Source of the DNA: Devosia sp. 2618 | GTDB lineage: Bacteria > Pseudomonadota > Alphaproteobacteria > Rhizobiales > Devosiaceae | Length of the DNA: 64,000 nt | NCBI RefSeq assembly: GCF_040546815.1 | Contig: NZ_JBEPOO010000001.1 | Location: 3,596,001-3,660,000, forward strand | Direction of reading: 5' to 3' | In this document: positions 18,387 to 27,520 of the stretch, one piece after another | Layout: the number at the start of each line of letters is the position of its first letter | Position numbering within the stretch: the stretch's first letter is position 1 | Notes under the pieces: model-generated | Told to the model about the DNA's origin: nothing | Database searches by the model: none | Seen by the model: the letters and a program-made list of their open reading frames with translations, nothing else | Program-made: the position numbers and the translations under genes

Positions 18387-19202
18387 ATGACCTCCGTGAC
18401 AAGCAGCCAATCCCTGGAGCGTGGGCTCATGATCCTGGAACTCGTGGATCAGGCGCATGAACCTCTGGGCATCCGCGAAATCGCTCGGCAAACCGGACTT
18501 TCCACCTCAATCGTTCAGCGCATCGTCAATACCTTTGCCGCTCATAATTTTCTACGTCAGGACGAAGCTACGCGGCGCTATGTCATCGGCTACCGGGCCT
18601 TCAGCCTAGGCAGTGGGGTCTTGCAGAAAGACCGGCTGCTGATCCTGGCTCAGGAACAGCTGCATATGATTTCCCAGACTTATGAACTCAACGGATATTT
18701 GGGAACGCTGCACAATGACCGCGCGCTTTATCTGCTTTGCGTTCAGTCGCCCGGCCCCGTTGCCATCAGGAACAATCCGGGAGAGCTGGCCTACTTACAC
18801 AGCACGGCGATGGGCAAGGTTCTGCTGGCCGATCTTGACGACACCAGCATCCGCTCCATCCTCTATTCCGGCCCCCTGTTCAAGGCGACGCCGTCCACCA
18901 TTGTCGAGCCCGAACGGATCATCGCCCAAGTCAAGGAGATCCGTGATCGCGGTTATGCCAGCGTCGTGGACGAGACCATCCTCGGCGTTGTTTCTGTCGG
19001 AGCCCCCATCCGGGACGTGACCGGTCATGCGCGCTCGGCCATTAGCGTGGCCTACGCGGAGCGCTCCTCACCGCATCTGTCTATTGAGAGCGTGGCGCCC
19101 ATCGTCGTTTCTGCGGCCGAGAAGATCTCCCGCGAACTCGGTTGGGACGCTCGCGTCCAGTGGCCAGGTGCTGTCCGGCATCGCGGTACGCTCCTGGCCT
19201 GA
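18387..19202 (+). CDS. IclR-family transcriptional regulator (cluster A)
   Basis: A 271-residue IclR-type regulator: N-terminal winged helix (SQSLERGLMILELVDQ, LGIREIARQTGLSTSIVQRIVNTF) and C-terminal effector domain (ELAYLHSTAMGKVLLADL, IRDRGYASVVDETILGVVSVGAPIRD). It lies between the binding-protein gene and the ASL-family gene. IclR proteins bind short AT-cored palindromes; the 28-bp inverted repeats at 16526 and 16660 with GGAAC-ATT-GTTCC cores are the only good candidates near. Confidence 0.9.
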   Translation: MTSVTSSQSLERGLMILELVDQAHEPLGIREIARQTGLSTSIVQRIVNTFAAHNFLRQDEATRRYVIGYRAFSLGSGVLQKDRLLILAQEQLHMISQTYELNGYLGTLHNDRALYLLCVQSPGPVAIRNNPGELAYLHSTAMGKVLLADLDDTSIRSILYSGPLFKATPSTIVEPERIIAQVKEIRDRGYASVVDETILGVVSVGAPIRDVTGHARSAISVAYAERSSPHLSIESVAPIVVSAAEKISRELGWDARVQWPGAVRHRGTLLA

Positions 19203-19247
19203 CACTTAGAACCCATTTCCATATTGGCGCCCCCAAAAAGGTCAACC

Positions 19248-20744
19248 ATGTCTAAAACCATTGATGACGGAACGCGATTTGGCTTTTCCAGCAAGCCCAA
19301 GGCTGCCGAAATATCGGAGCTCAGCCGCTATAGTGGTCCGCTCTACTCGCTGCCTGATGTAACTTTCGATCATCAGGTGGATCTGCATGTGGCTCACGCG
19401 CTCATGCTGCACAAGCAATCCATCCTCACGCAGTCAGAGACGGTCACGATCCTTGAGGGTGTGTTTCATATTGCCCACCGAGCGCAGAGCGAAAGCAACC
19501 TGAAAGGCTATATGGCTTTCGAGAATGCGCTGGTCGAGCACATCGGGCTGGTTGGCGGCAAACTTCATATTGGGCGTAGCCGAGACGACATGGCCAACGT
19601 CTACAATCGCATGTTCTACCGGGCGCGCATCAATGCGCTTAGCGAATCTATCGACGCCTTCCGAACCGACCTGGTCGGGGTGGCCAAAGCTCATCTTCAT
19701 ACGCCGATGATGGTCTATACTCACACCCGGCAGGCCCAGCCGATCACCTATGCCCACTACCTGATGGCGCATGTGGAGGCTTTCGGCAAACACCACGAGC
19801 GTTATGAGTCGCTCTATAATCGCGTCAATCAAAACCCATTGGGCGCCGCGGCGTCTGCGGGCACCACCTGGCCGCTGGATCGTCGATATACGACCAGGCT
19901 TCTTGGATTTGACAGTTTGGTGGTCAATACCGTGGAGGGCGTTGCCGGATGGGATCATATCGCCGAGTTTTCAGGCGCAAATGCCATATTGATGGCAGGC
20001 CTGTCTCGTCTGGCGCTGGAGATGACCTTCTGGCAGACCGATGAGTTCGGGCTGATCGAACTGGATGGCGCCTTCACGGGCAGCAGCAGCATCATGCCCC
20101 ATAAGAAAAACCCAAATGTACTGGAGCATGTGCGTTCCATGGCCTCCAAGGCCCTGGCTGATCACACTGGCATCATATCATCGCTCATCAGCATTCCCTA
20201 TCAGCACACGTCGACTCGTCACGTCCTCGGCACCGACTCGCTGGATGGTGTATCAGCCAGCATAGCGGCAATGGCTGGCGCTATACGAACCGCCACCCCG
20301 AAGGTCGCTCGGATGATGCACCATCTTCAGGACAGCTTTGCTGCGATGACGAACCTGGCGGACATTCTGGTAAAAGAACTGGGGATTTCATTTCGTGAGG
20401 CGCATGACATTGTCGGCGACATGGTGGTGGACAATGTCGAGCACGGCAAGAACATCGCGCTGATCACGCCGCAACTAGTCAACGTCACCGCCAGTCGCGT
20501 CTTGGGCAAGCCTGTCAGCATTGCAACAGACCGGCTGCTGGAAGCACTCGATATTGTCGTCAATATTGCCAACTCAGACCTTGAAGGAGGGCCCGCGCCC
20601 TCGGCAGTGCAATCGCACATATGTGAGGTCGAAAACGACATATCTGCCTCCAGCCTGCGTCGTTCGAAGCGAGAAGAACGCCTGGCTGACGCGGCTGCGG
20701 ACCGCAAAGCCGAGTGCCTCGCGCTCGGTATTCGGGTTCCCTGA
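19248..20744 (+). CDS. Argininosuccinate lyase-family C-N lyase (cluster A)
   Basis: Fumarase/aspartase-superfamily lyase of 498 residues. The three conserved regions are GRSRDDMANVYNRM near 115, MVYTHTRQAQPITYAH near 160 (catalytic His) and GSSSIMPHKKNPNVLEHV near 285 (mobile loop with the catalytic Ser). True argininosuccinate lyases have SRND where this has SRDD. This, the location in a catabolic cluster and a similar second copy at 27521 argue against arginine synthesis. Related enzymes such as EDDS lyase split N-substituted aspartates to fumarate and an amine. ATG at 19248 has AAAGG upstream. Confidence 0.82.
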   Translation: MSKTIDDGTRFGFSSKPKAAEISELSRYSGPLYSLPDVTFDHQVDLHVAHALMLHKQSILTQSETVTILEGVFHIAHRAQSESNLKGYMAFENALVEHIGLVGGKLHIGRSRDDMANVYNRMFYRARINALSESIDAFRTDLVGVAKAHLHTPMMVYTHTRQAQPITYAHYLMAHVEAFGKHHERYESLYNRVNQNPLGAAASAGTTWPLDRRYTTRLLGFDSLVVNTVEGVAGWDHIAEFSGANAILMAGLSRLALEMTFWQTDEFGLIELDGAFTGSSSIMPHKKNPNVLEHVRSMASKALADHTGIISSLISIPYQHTSTRHVLGTDSLDGVSASIAAMAGAIRTATPKVARMMHHLQDSFAAMTNLADILVKELGISFREAHDIVGDMVVDNVEHGKNIALITPQLVNVTASRVLGKPVSIATDRLLEALDIVVNIANSDLEGGPAPSAVQSHICEVENDISASSLRRSKREERLADAAADRKAECLALGIRVP

Positions 20745-20767
20745 TGTTCTTATAAACAGCGATCCTG

Positions 20768-20796
20768 CAAGGCTCGGGTGTCCGTTCCGAGCCTTG
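20768..20796 (+). terminator. Terminator after the cluster A lyase
   Basis: A perfect 10-bp stem (20768-20777 with 20787-20796, CAAGGCTCGG) with a nine-base loop, 23 bases after the lyase stop. There is no T-run directly after it, so efficiency is uncertain. Confidence 0.55.
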
Positions 20797-21492
20797 GAAG
20801 CAGCAGGAGCAACAGGCGCGAATGTCGATGACGTCCCTTGGCGATCACCCTGCAGATTAGAGCTTAGGTCTAGAGCGTTTCACGTTTAGGTGGCCCCGTA
20901 TCCTGCGTTTGCGATGTAGTTTGCACACTCGGCTGGCTCGATTGTCTGAACGAGCTGGCCAATATGCCGCCAGGTGTCTTCTAGGGTGCGGCGCTGGGCC
21001 ATGCGCATCCAGTGCTTGATCTTGGAGAAGGCCTGCTCGGTGGGGTTGAGATCGCGGGAGTAGGCCGGCAGATACCAGAGCCTGGCGCCTCGTGCGCGGA
21101 TGGCACGGCCGATCTCGATGGCTTTGTGGCTTTCCAGATTGTCCATCACCACGATGTCCCCAGGACCGATCGTTTCGAGCACTTGCTGGTCGATCCAAGC
21201 ACGGAAACTCTGGCCATTGATCGGACCATCAAAGACACAGGGGCGACGATACCGTCTGCGCGCAGCGCCGCCACGAAGGTCATGGTGCGCCAGTGGCCAT
21301 GGGGTGCGTAGCCGCGCAGCCGACCGCCCTTTGTGCCCCAACCGCGGATCGGGGCCATGTTGGTCTTGATCCAGGTCTCGTCGATGAACACAAGATGGTT
21401 GGGGTTGAGATGAGGCTGGATGCTCTTCCAGCGGGTGCGCCGCCGGGCGATGGCGGCATGGCCCTGTTGTAGCGCGAACAGGACTTTTTTTT

Positions 21493-22789
21493 GGGACTGT
21501 CTGATTTTTTGTGCGCGAGGCCTGTCTTCGTCAGTGGCTGACGAACCTCTCGCCGAAGATCACGGCGAATTGGGTTTAGCCTCGACCCACTCCCGCAGGC
21601 CCTTTCCAGTCCTGGGCGGCGTTGTTGAGAACCAGATATAGCAGCTTCATGGCCGCATCGTCATTGGGGAAGTGTCCCCGGGTTCGCACAGCGCGCCGCA
21701 GCTTGGAGTTCAAGGCCTTGATGGCGTTGGTGGTGTAGATGATCCGGCGCACGCTTTCAGGAAAGGCGAAGAACGGGACGACGTGCTCCCAATTGCGCCT
21801 CCAGCTGAGCGCGATCGCCGGATAGCGCTGACCCCAATAGCCGGTCTCGAGCTCTTCCAGCGCCTTCATCCCGGCCTGGGCGTCCTTGGCCCGGTAGATG
21901 GCGCGCAGCGCCGGAACGACGGGTTTGCGATCCTTCCACGACACGAACTCGAGCGAATGGCGGATCAGGTGCACGATGCAGGTTTGAACCACGGTCTGCG
22001 GGAACACGGCGCTGATCGCCTCGGGGAAGCCCTTGAGGCCGTCGACCACGGCGATCAGGATGTCGGCGACGCCGCGGTTCTTCAACTCGTTCATCACCCG
22101 CAGCCAGAACTTGGCGCCTTCGGTCTGCTCGATCCAGATGCCCAATATCTCCTTGGCGCCATCGGGCAGGATGCCGAGCGCGATGTAGACGGCCTTGTTA
22201 CGCACGAAGCCTTCGTCCCTGATCTTGACCCGGATCTCGTCGAAGAAGACGAGCGGATAGACCCCGTCGATGGGCCTGTTCTGCCATTCGGCCACCTCTT
22301 CCAGGACCGCATCGGTGACGGCTGAGATCAGGTCCAGCGACACGTCAATGCCGTACAGTTCCTCCAGGTGGCCGCGGATCTCGCGTACGCTCATGCCGCG
22401 CGCATACATGGAGATGATCTTGTCATCGAACTCGGGGAAGCGACACTGATATTTGGCGATCAGCTTTGGATCGAACGTGCCGGTCCGGTCCCGCGGGATC
22501 AAAAGCTGCAGCTTCGAGGTGCCCGTCAGCACCGTCTTCTTCGAATGTCCATTGCGGCGATTGGCAGGGCCATCGGCCTCCCGTTCGTCGTCCAGGTGCT
22601 CGTCCAACTCTGTGTTCAGAATGCGCTCGGAAAGCGCCTTCTTCAGATCGTCGAGCAGCCCGTCACGGGAAAATACCTCGTTCGGGTCGCGACCGGCGAG
22701 CAGCCGGTCCAATACGTCCTTCTCAATTGCCATGCGATGATTCTCCTTCTCATCATCATGGCCTCACGCACAAAATCCCTGACAGTCCC
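21493..22789 (-). mobile_element. IS256-family insertion sequence inside the IS630 element
   Basis: Terminal inverted repeats begin GGGACTGTC (21493) and end GACAGTCCC (22789); both ends also share GATTTT(T)TGTGCG-GAGGCC inside. The flanks are T-rich (CTTTTTTT on the left, CTTTTTTA on the right), consistent with an 8-bp target duplication that has changed by one base. Length about 1.3 kb, normal for IS256. Confidence 0.8.
21531..22733 (-). pseudogene. IS256-family (mutator-type) transposase with a frameshifted C-terminus
   Basis: The reading is intact from MAIEKDVLDRLL through the catalytic region (LVFFDEIRVKIRDEG, LIAVVDGLKGFPEAI, RRNWEHVVPFF) to NNAAQDWKGPA, about residue 380, and stops at 21576. 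Family members continue with REWVEAK-QFAVIFGERF. Those codons are still present down to 21531 but in other frames, which implies a two-base and a one-base deletion. Loss of the last 15 or so residues probably inactivates it. Confidence 0.8.
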
Positions 22790-23219
22790 CTTTTTTAAAG
22801 CTCAGCCCCTCGCGCCGCATGAAAAGCCACACAGCATTGTGGGACACCTTCACTCCGCGTACCGCCAGTTCGTCCTTGAGGCCGTGCAGCGTCAGGTGCG
22901 GGGTCAGCGCAATCCGCTCCAGAATGAAGGCCCGGTGATCGGTCAGAACCGGACGGCGATGATCGCCCATCTGCCCAGGCGCAACCGAGCCCGTCTGTCG
23001 ATAGCGCCGGCTCCACTTGATGGCCGACGACACCGAAACACCAAAACGGCTCGCCGCCTCGTGGCAGCTCTGCCCAGTCAAAACCGCAGACACAACACGT
23101 TCACGAAGATCAGTGGAAAGAGGTCCCGACATTGATGCTGGCCTCCACTCCAGCATCAATTTTGAATCACAAATCAAACCTGACGGGAATCCCCCGAGTC
23201 AACTTCACGGTGAAACGCT

Positions 23220-26087
23220 CTAGCAGCCAGACAACGCATCGACGACCAAACTCATAGGATGAACGGCCTTGGCACTGCCGAAACGCTTGACCTGACACCG
23301 GCAGGAAAAGCCGGTGACCAGAACATTGTCCTTCCCAGCCGCCGCATCGGCCCATCCGGCGTCGAACAGGTTTCGGGACATGGCCTGATGCCGCTCCTGA
23401 TGCCCGAACAATCCCGCCATACCGCAGCAACCTGTCGAGACCGGACAAACGGGCAATCCGATCGCCGCAAAAACATCCACCCAAAGCTGCAATGCATTCG
23501 GCATTGTCGCCACTTCAGTGCAATGCCCCATCAGTTTTCCGCCCGAGATCTTTGTCGCCTTTGGCCAAAGATCGCCTGCTGAAAGGCGATTTGTCAGAAA
23601 TTCCTGAGCCAGAAGCACTGGCGGCGTGGAGGGATCGAGATGAGTATATTCCTGCCGCGTCAGCAGTGCGAAAGCAGGGTCGACGGCCAGAAGCGGTAGC
23701 CCGATGGCATGCAGCCGCTTCAGCGCTCGTATCTGCTGGCTGGCGCGGGCAAGGTAGCGCTGCCTCAATCCCAAAACATGAGATGATTTTGCACCGGGCG
23801 GCAAGGTCACGAGCACTGGCGAATAGCCCAGCAGGTCCAGACCCGCACACACAGCACGCACGGCCTCCATATCGAACAAGGTCGTGAAAGGATCCGCAAG
23901 GATCAGCACTTTTCCGGACAGGTTGTCGAGGGCCGTATCCATCCATCGGTGGACGCCATAGCCGAGACCATTCAATCTGCCCGCCGAAATCTCTGGTAGG
24001 TCACACAGGCCGAACATGGCTGCAAATCCTTTCCCCGCGACCGCCATGCCGGCCCGCGCCAGCGGTCGGATGGAATCAATAAGCGGCGCTCCAGCCTCCA
24101 GCAGCGTGACAAGATGATCGCGCAAAGGCCGCCGACGCTCGCGGTAATAATGCTCGAGAAACATCGACTTCATGCTTGGAATGCTGACCTGGACCGGGCA
24201 ACTGCTGGCGCACGCATTACAGCCAAGGCAGGTGTCCAGGGCGTTGAAGAGGTCCTGCTCCTGATCGGGCGCCGCCACGTTGCCGCGACGCTGGCTGTCT
24301 CGCCATTGGCGAAGTCCATCGGCGCGCCCTTTCGGCGACTGGCGATTATCGCGCGTGGCCTGAAAAGAGGGGCACATCGGCATTGTGCGAGCAGAGCCCA
24401 GACAAACACCATTGCCATTGCAGTGAAAGCTCTTCTCGAAGTCGTCTCCCTTTGCGTTACCTCGCCGGAACGGCAGGTCGGTAATGCCTAGAAGCGGCTT
24501 GTCCAGAACCACCAGCTTGCCCGGATTGAATCGCTCCAATGGATCGAATGCTCGTTTAACGGCCTGCATGGCGGCATAGGCAGTCTCGCCAACGAAATCC
24601 GCCAGATAGGCGCCGCGCAGACCTTTGCCGTGCTCGCCCCAGAAAATCCCGCCATGAGCCTTGCACAACTTGTAGACGGCGTCGGAAACCGATCTGAACA
24701 CCGCCCGGTCGGCAGTCTCGTCCAGGTTCAGTGCAGGGCGAACGTGCAGACAGCCCACATCGCTGTGCCCATAAATGCCATAAGCTAGCCCGTTCTTGCG
24801 CATCAGCTCGTCAAAGCCATCCACGAAAGCCACTAGGTTCTGGACCGGGACGACACTATCCTCGATGAAGGCGACGGGACGTCGGGCCCCATCGCGCTTG
24901 CTCAAAAGACCCACGGCGGCGGCCCGCACGTTCCACAGGCGTTTTTGTTCACTTGAACTATCTGCGATATGGGTACCGACCGCACCCTGCATTTTGCTAG
25001 CAGCCGAGTTGAACGCCGCAACCTGCCGATCAAGCACCGCCTGGTCGTCGCCAGCGAACTCGACAAACATGTGCGAGACCGCCTGGCCAGCCCCACCGCG
25101 CACCGCTTGTGGCAGCGCGGCCGTCAGCCCGGCCTCGCGAGCCATGCGCGCCACCCCCTCGTCCATCAGCTCGACAGCCAGAGGCTCAAAGTCTAGGATC
25201 TTCACGCTTGCCGCGAGCGCCAGCCGAAAGCTCGAAAACGCCACGACGATCAACCGCTTGTGTTTCGGTACGGCGACAAGACGCACTCGAATGCCGGTGA
25301 CCAATCCCAGCGTGCCTTCCGCTCCCAGAAACAGCCGCCACCAGTCAAGTGTGCTATCATCGGGTCGCGCGCGCTCAAGGTCATATCCGGTGAAACGACG
25401 ATTGAGACGAGGCGTATGGGCAATCAGCTCGTCCCGGCCGGCATCACAGCCCGCGGCAAGCCGCGACAGCAATGGCGCGGCCCATTCCGGCGCGGCTTCG
25501 CAACTGGAAAAGGTCTGACCACCTTCGAGGACCACCTTCAGCCCCAGAACATTGTCACTCGTCTTGCCGTAGATGCGCGACCCCTTGCCAGAAGCGTCAG
25601 TGCCGACCATGCCGCCGACGGTACAACGGCTCGCCGTGGAGGTGTTTGGGGCAAAGAAAAGCCCTGTCCCCGCGATCGCCGCATTGAGCTCGTCCAGCAC
25701 TATGCCGGGCTCGACATCGGCCCAGCCCTCTTCGATATTCACAGCAAGAATCCGCGTCATGAAGCGCTGGAAATTGACGATCACCCCACGATTGAGGCTC
25801 TGTCCGTTCGTTCCGGTCCCCCCGCCTCTCGCGGTAACTGGCACATGACGAAATCTTGGCTCGGACAGCACGCGCATAAGTAGAGCGACGTCGGCTTCGT
25901 CGCGGGGAGCCACCACAAGATCAGGGGTCAACTCGTAGACGCTGTTGTCCGTGGCCATAGCCGCGCGAGACACGTGGTCCCGCGAAACCTCGCCGCGCAA
26001 ACCGCGCTCGATGAGAACGCCCCCGAGCGTCTCAAACACGCTGTCGCGGTTGTTTCCTCCACTTTTCACCTTGTCAAGTTCAACCAT
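23220..26087 (-). CDS. FAD- and 4Fe-4S-containing D-2-hydroxyglutarate dehydrogenase-like protein (YdiJ type)
   Basis: A 955-residue flavoprotein. Order: FAD_binding_4 domain with VTARGGGTGTNGQSL and the GGMVGTDASGKGSRIYG loop; FAD-oxidase C-terminal domain (YGHSDVGCLHVRPALN, WGEHGKGLRGAYL); 4Fe-4S segments with GSARTMPMCPSFQATRD and CLGCNACASSCPVQVSIPSM; then a CCG domain (GCCGMAGLFGHQ). This order is that of E. coli YdiJ (1018 residues) and Pseudomonas D-2-hydroxyglutarate dehydrogenases, which oxidise D-2-hydroxyglutarate to 2-oxoglutarate. It directly follows hglS, whose product is D-2-hydroxyglutarate. The stop codon TAG includes the TA duplicated by the IS630 insertion; the original stop was also TAG. 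Confidence 0.87.
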   Translation of the reverse strand: MVELDKVKSGGNNRDSVFETLGGVLIERGLRGEVSRDHVSRAAMATDNSVYELTPDLVVAPRDEADVALLMRVLSEPRFRHVPVTARGGGTGTNGQSLNRGVIVNFQRFMTRILAVNIEEGWADVEPGIVLDELNAAIAGTGLFFAPNTSTASRCTVGGMVGTDASGKGSRIYGKTSDNVLGLKVVLEGGQTFSSCEAAPEWAAPLLSRLAAGCDAGRDELIAHTPRLNRRFTGYDLERARPDDSTLDWWRLFLGAEGTLGLVTGIRVRLVAVPKHKRLIVVAFSSFRLALAASVKILDFEPLAVELMDEGVARMAREAGLTAALPQAVRGGAGQAVSHMFVEFAGDDQAVLDRQVAAFNSAASKMQGAVGTHIADSSSEQKRLWNVRAAAVGLLSKRDGARRPVAFIEDSVVPVQNLVAFVDGFDELMRKNGLAYGIYGHSDVGCLHVRPALNLDETADRAVFRSVSDAVYKLCKAHGGIFWGEHGKGLRGAYLADFVGETAYAAMQAVKRAFDPLERFNPGKLVVLDKPLLGITDLPFRRGNAKGDDFEKSFHCNGNGVCLGSARTMPMCPSFQATRDNRQSPKGRADGLRQWRDSQRRGNVAAPDQEQDLFNALDTCLGCNACASSCPVQVSIPSMKSMFLEHYYRERRRPLRDHLVTLLEAGAPLIDSIRPLARAGMAVAGKGFAAMFGLCDLPEISAGRLNGLGYGVHRWMDTALDNLSGKVLILADPFTTLFDMEAVRAVCAGLDLLGYSPVLVTLPPGAKSSHVLGLRQRYLARASQQIRALKRLHAIGLPLLAVDPAFALLTRQEYTHLDPSTPPVLLAQEFLTNRLSAGDLWPKATKISGGKLMGHCTEVATMPNALQLWVDVFAAIGLPVCPVSTGCCGMAGLFGHQERHQAMSRNLFDAGWADAAAGKDNVLVTGFSCRCQVKRFGSAKAVHPMSLVVDALSGC

Positions 26088-26135
26088 CGTACTCAGCGCA
26101 CCGAAATCCCGCAGGGCTAAATGGAGAGGCCGCGA

Positions 26136-27506
26136 TCAGGACGTCTGACTGCGTATCGCATCCATACAGCGGTCGATGGAACTCTGCTGAATGCGAGCGT
26201 AAACGCTAAACTCGTCATGCGCCGACCGCCCCAGCGCCGCCTCGAAAACGCTGCGTGCGGAGATTGCTCCATAATCCTTTCCACCTTGGGATTGGAGGTT
26301 GGATTGGAATATGCCCGCAGCGCTGACCGGCAGAAAGTCCTCGTAGATGATCGGGGCTGTATCAATTACCCCCTTGGCCACCAAAGTCTCGAGATCCAGG
26401 CCGACCAGACCTTTCAACGTCGCATTCGGGGCGATAGTATAGCGGAAATAGGTCAGTCCCTGCCGACGCATCTCCTCATAGTCGTCGGGGAAAGAGGAGA
26501 ATACGTCCGCAAGCACGCTGTTATAGTTCTGGCCGGCTCCCTCATTGGTTTGCTTCCTCGCGCGATCAAGCAGGGCATCGTATAACTGACGACCTTTGAG
26601 TGTCAGCGCGGCACCTCTCTGCTCGATCTCGCCGAAACGCGCAGTATGCCCGCCAACACGTTGGTCGTCGTCGATAAAGACCACGGGTTCTTCAAGCGCC
26701 TTGAAGCTGGTCTGGCGGAGCAGGATGGGGCACCGCCGCCGAGGAGGTCCCTCGATACTCTCCTTGGGCACAATGCCCCTTTCGGGCATCAAAGCCTGCA
26801 CGGCGTCTATATCCAGCGTTCTGGGAGTCAGGTGATTGATATGCGGGCCCTTGAAACTCACCACATCGGCAATCAGTCGGTGCGCATCATGTAGGGCCTT
26901 GTATGTTGCCTCGTCGACATTCGCCTTGCCGTGCCACCTGAAGGTCTCAAGCGCCTCACGCGTAAATTCCTCTGCATGCTCGATAGAAAAGCCGCCATCG
27001 GTTTCCCATTGGCGCGTCAATTCGAGGGCACGAGCCGTAAAAATCTTCCGGGAATCGAGGATGGCTTGGGCCCGCGCCCTAAGGCCGGCGTCTTCGATAA
27101 GCTCCAGGCGCAGCAGCGATGTAAATACGCGAAACGGATTCTGCGAGAGATCTGACTCGGACACCGGACGAAATGCCGTGGAATGGACAGGCACTCCAGC
27201 CACCGACAGGTCATAATACCCAACCGGCTCCATACCCATGACAGCAAAAATGCGAGCAATCTCCGCCAGCTCCTGCGCCGTCCCAAGGCGGATGGCTCCG
27301 TGGCGTTCAATATCGAGACGGTCGAACTCGCCGGCACGCTTCATCTGTTCCAGCACTTCTGGATGGGTGGAAAAGACTTCTGCGTTGACGTCCCTCACCA
27401 AGGTCATGAGCGTGCCATACTGGGGCACCTCCGACCTATACATGTCGGACATGGCACGCGAAAACATGGTGCGAATGGTACTGGCAGATACGAAGTTATC
27501 ATCCAC
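26136..27506 (-). CDS. hglS: 2-oxoadipate dioxygenase/decarboxylase (DUF1338, HglS/YdcJ family)
   Basis: A 456-residue member of the DUF1338 family. Diagnostic pieces are FSRAMSDMYRSEVPQYGTLMTLV at the start, RHGAIRLGTAQELAEIARIF with the metal-site His, PVHSTAFRP, FKGPHINHLTPRTLDID and EQRGAALTLKGRQLYDAL with the metal-site Glu. Characterised members (Pseudomonas putida HglS) are Fe(II) enzymes that turn 2-oxoadipate into D-2-hydroxyglutarate and CO2, the last unusual step of lysine breakdown. It is followed by the matching D-2-hydroxyglutarate dehydrogenase. The start codon is GTG. It lies 12 bases downstream of the ASL-family gene. Confidence 0.88.
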   Translation of the reverse strand: MDDNFVSASTIRTMFSRAMSDMYRSEVPQYGTLMTLVRDVNAEVFSTHPEVLEQMKRAGEFDRLDIERHGAIRLGTAQELAEIARIFAVMGMEPVGYYDLSVAGVPVHSTAFRPVSESDLSQNPFRVFTSLLRLELIEDAGLRARAQAILDSRKIFTARALELTRQWETDGGFSIEHAEEFTREALETFRWHGKANVDEATYKALHDAHRLIADVVSFKGPHINHLTPRTLDIDAVQALMPERGIVPKESIEGPPRRRCPILLRQTSFKALEEPVVFIDDDQRVGGHTARFGEIEQRGAALTLKGRQLYDALLDRARKQTNEGAGQNYNSVLADVFSSFPDDYEEMRRQGLTYFRYTIAPNATLKGLVGLDLETLVAKGVIDTAPIIYEDFLPVSAAGIFQSNLQSQGGKDYGAISARSVFEAALGRSAHDEFSVYARIQQSSIDRCMDAIRSQTS

Positions 27507-27520
27507 AGTATGTGTCTCTC

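Larger units (their letters stand above)
20886..23132 (-). pseudogene. IS630-family transposase, interrupted and frameshifted
   Basis: The N-terminal part (23132 to about 22791) carries a helix-turn-helix (HEAASRFGVSVSSAIKWSRRYR) and runs to MRREGLSFKK, where the IS256 element is inserted. The reading resumes at about 21490 with VLFALQQGHAAIARRR and the DDE domain (VFIDETWIKTNM, VVMDNLESHKA, YLPAYSRDLNPTEQAFSKIK). A single missing base near 21240 shifts the frame between the first and second catalytic aspartates. It cannot make an active enzyme. Confidence 0.85.
20873..23220 (-). mobile_element. IS630-family insertion sequence, split by an IS256-family element
   Basis: The outer ends are inverted repeats beginning GAGCGTTTCAC (20873) and its complement ending at 23220. 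They are flanked by the TA duplication expected of IS630/Tc1-mariner elements (20871-20872 and 23221-23222). The transposase reads from 23132 leftwards and is interrupted at about 21492/22790 by another element. The IS630 unit without the insert would be about 1.05 kb, a normal size. It sits between two convergent genes and the right-hand TA is part of the stop codon of the oxidoreductase gene. Confidence 0.85.

Noticed and set aside
19248..20744. Housekeeping argininosuccinate lyase (argH)
   Set aside because: SRDD in place of SRND, a second similar copy in another catabolic cluster, and no other arginine genes nearby.
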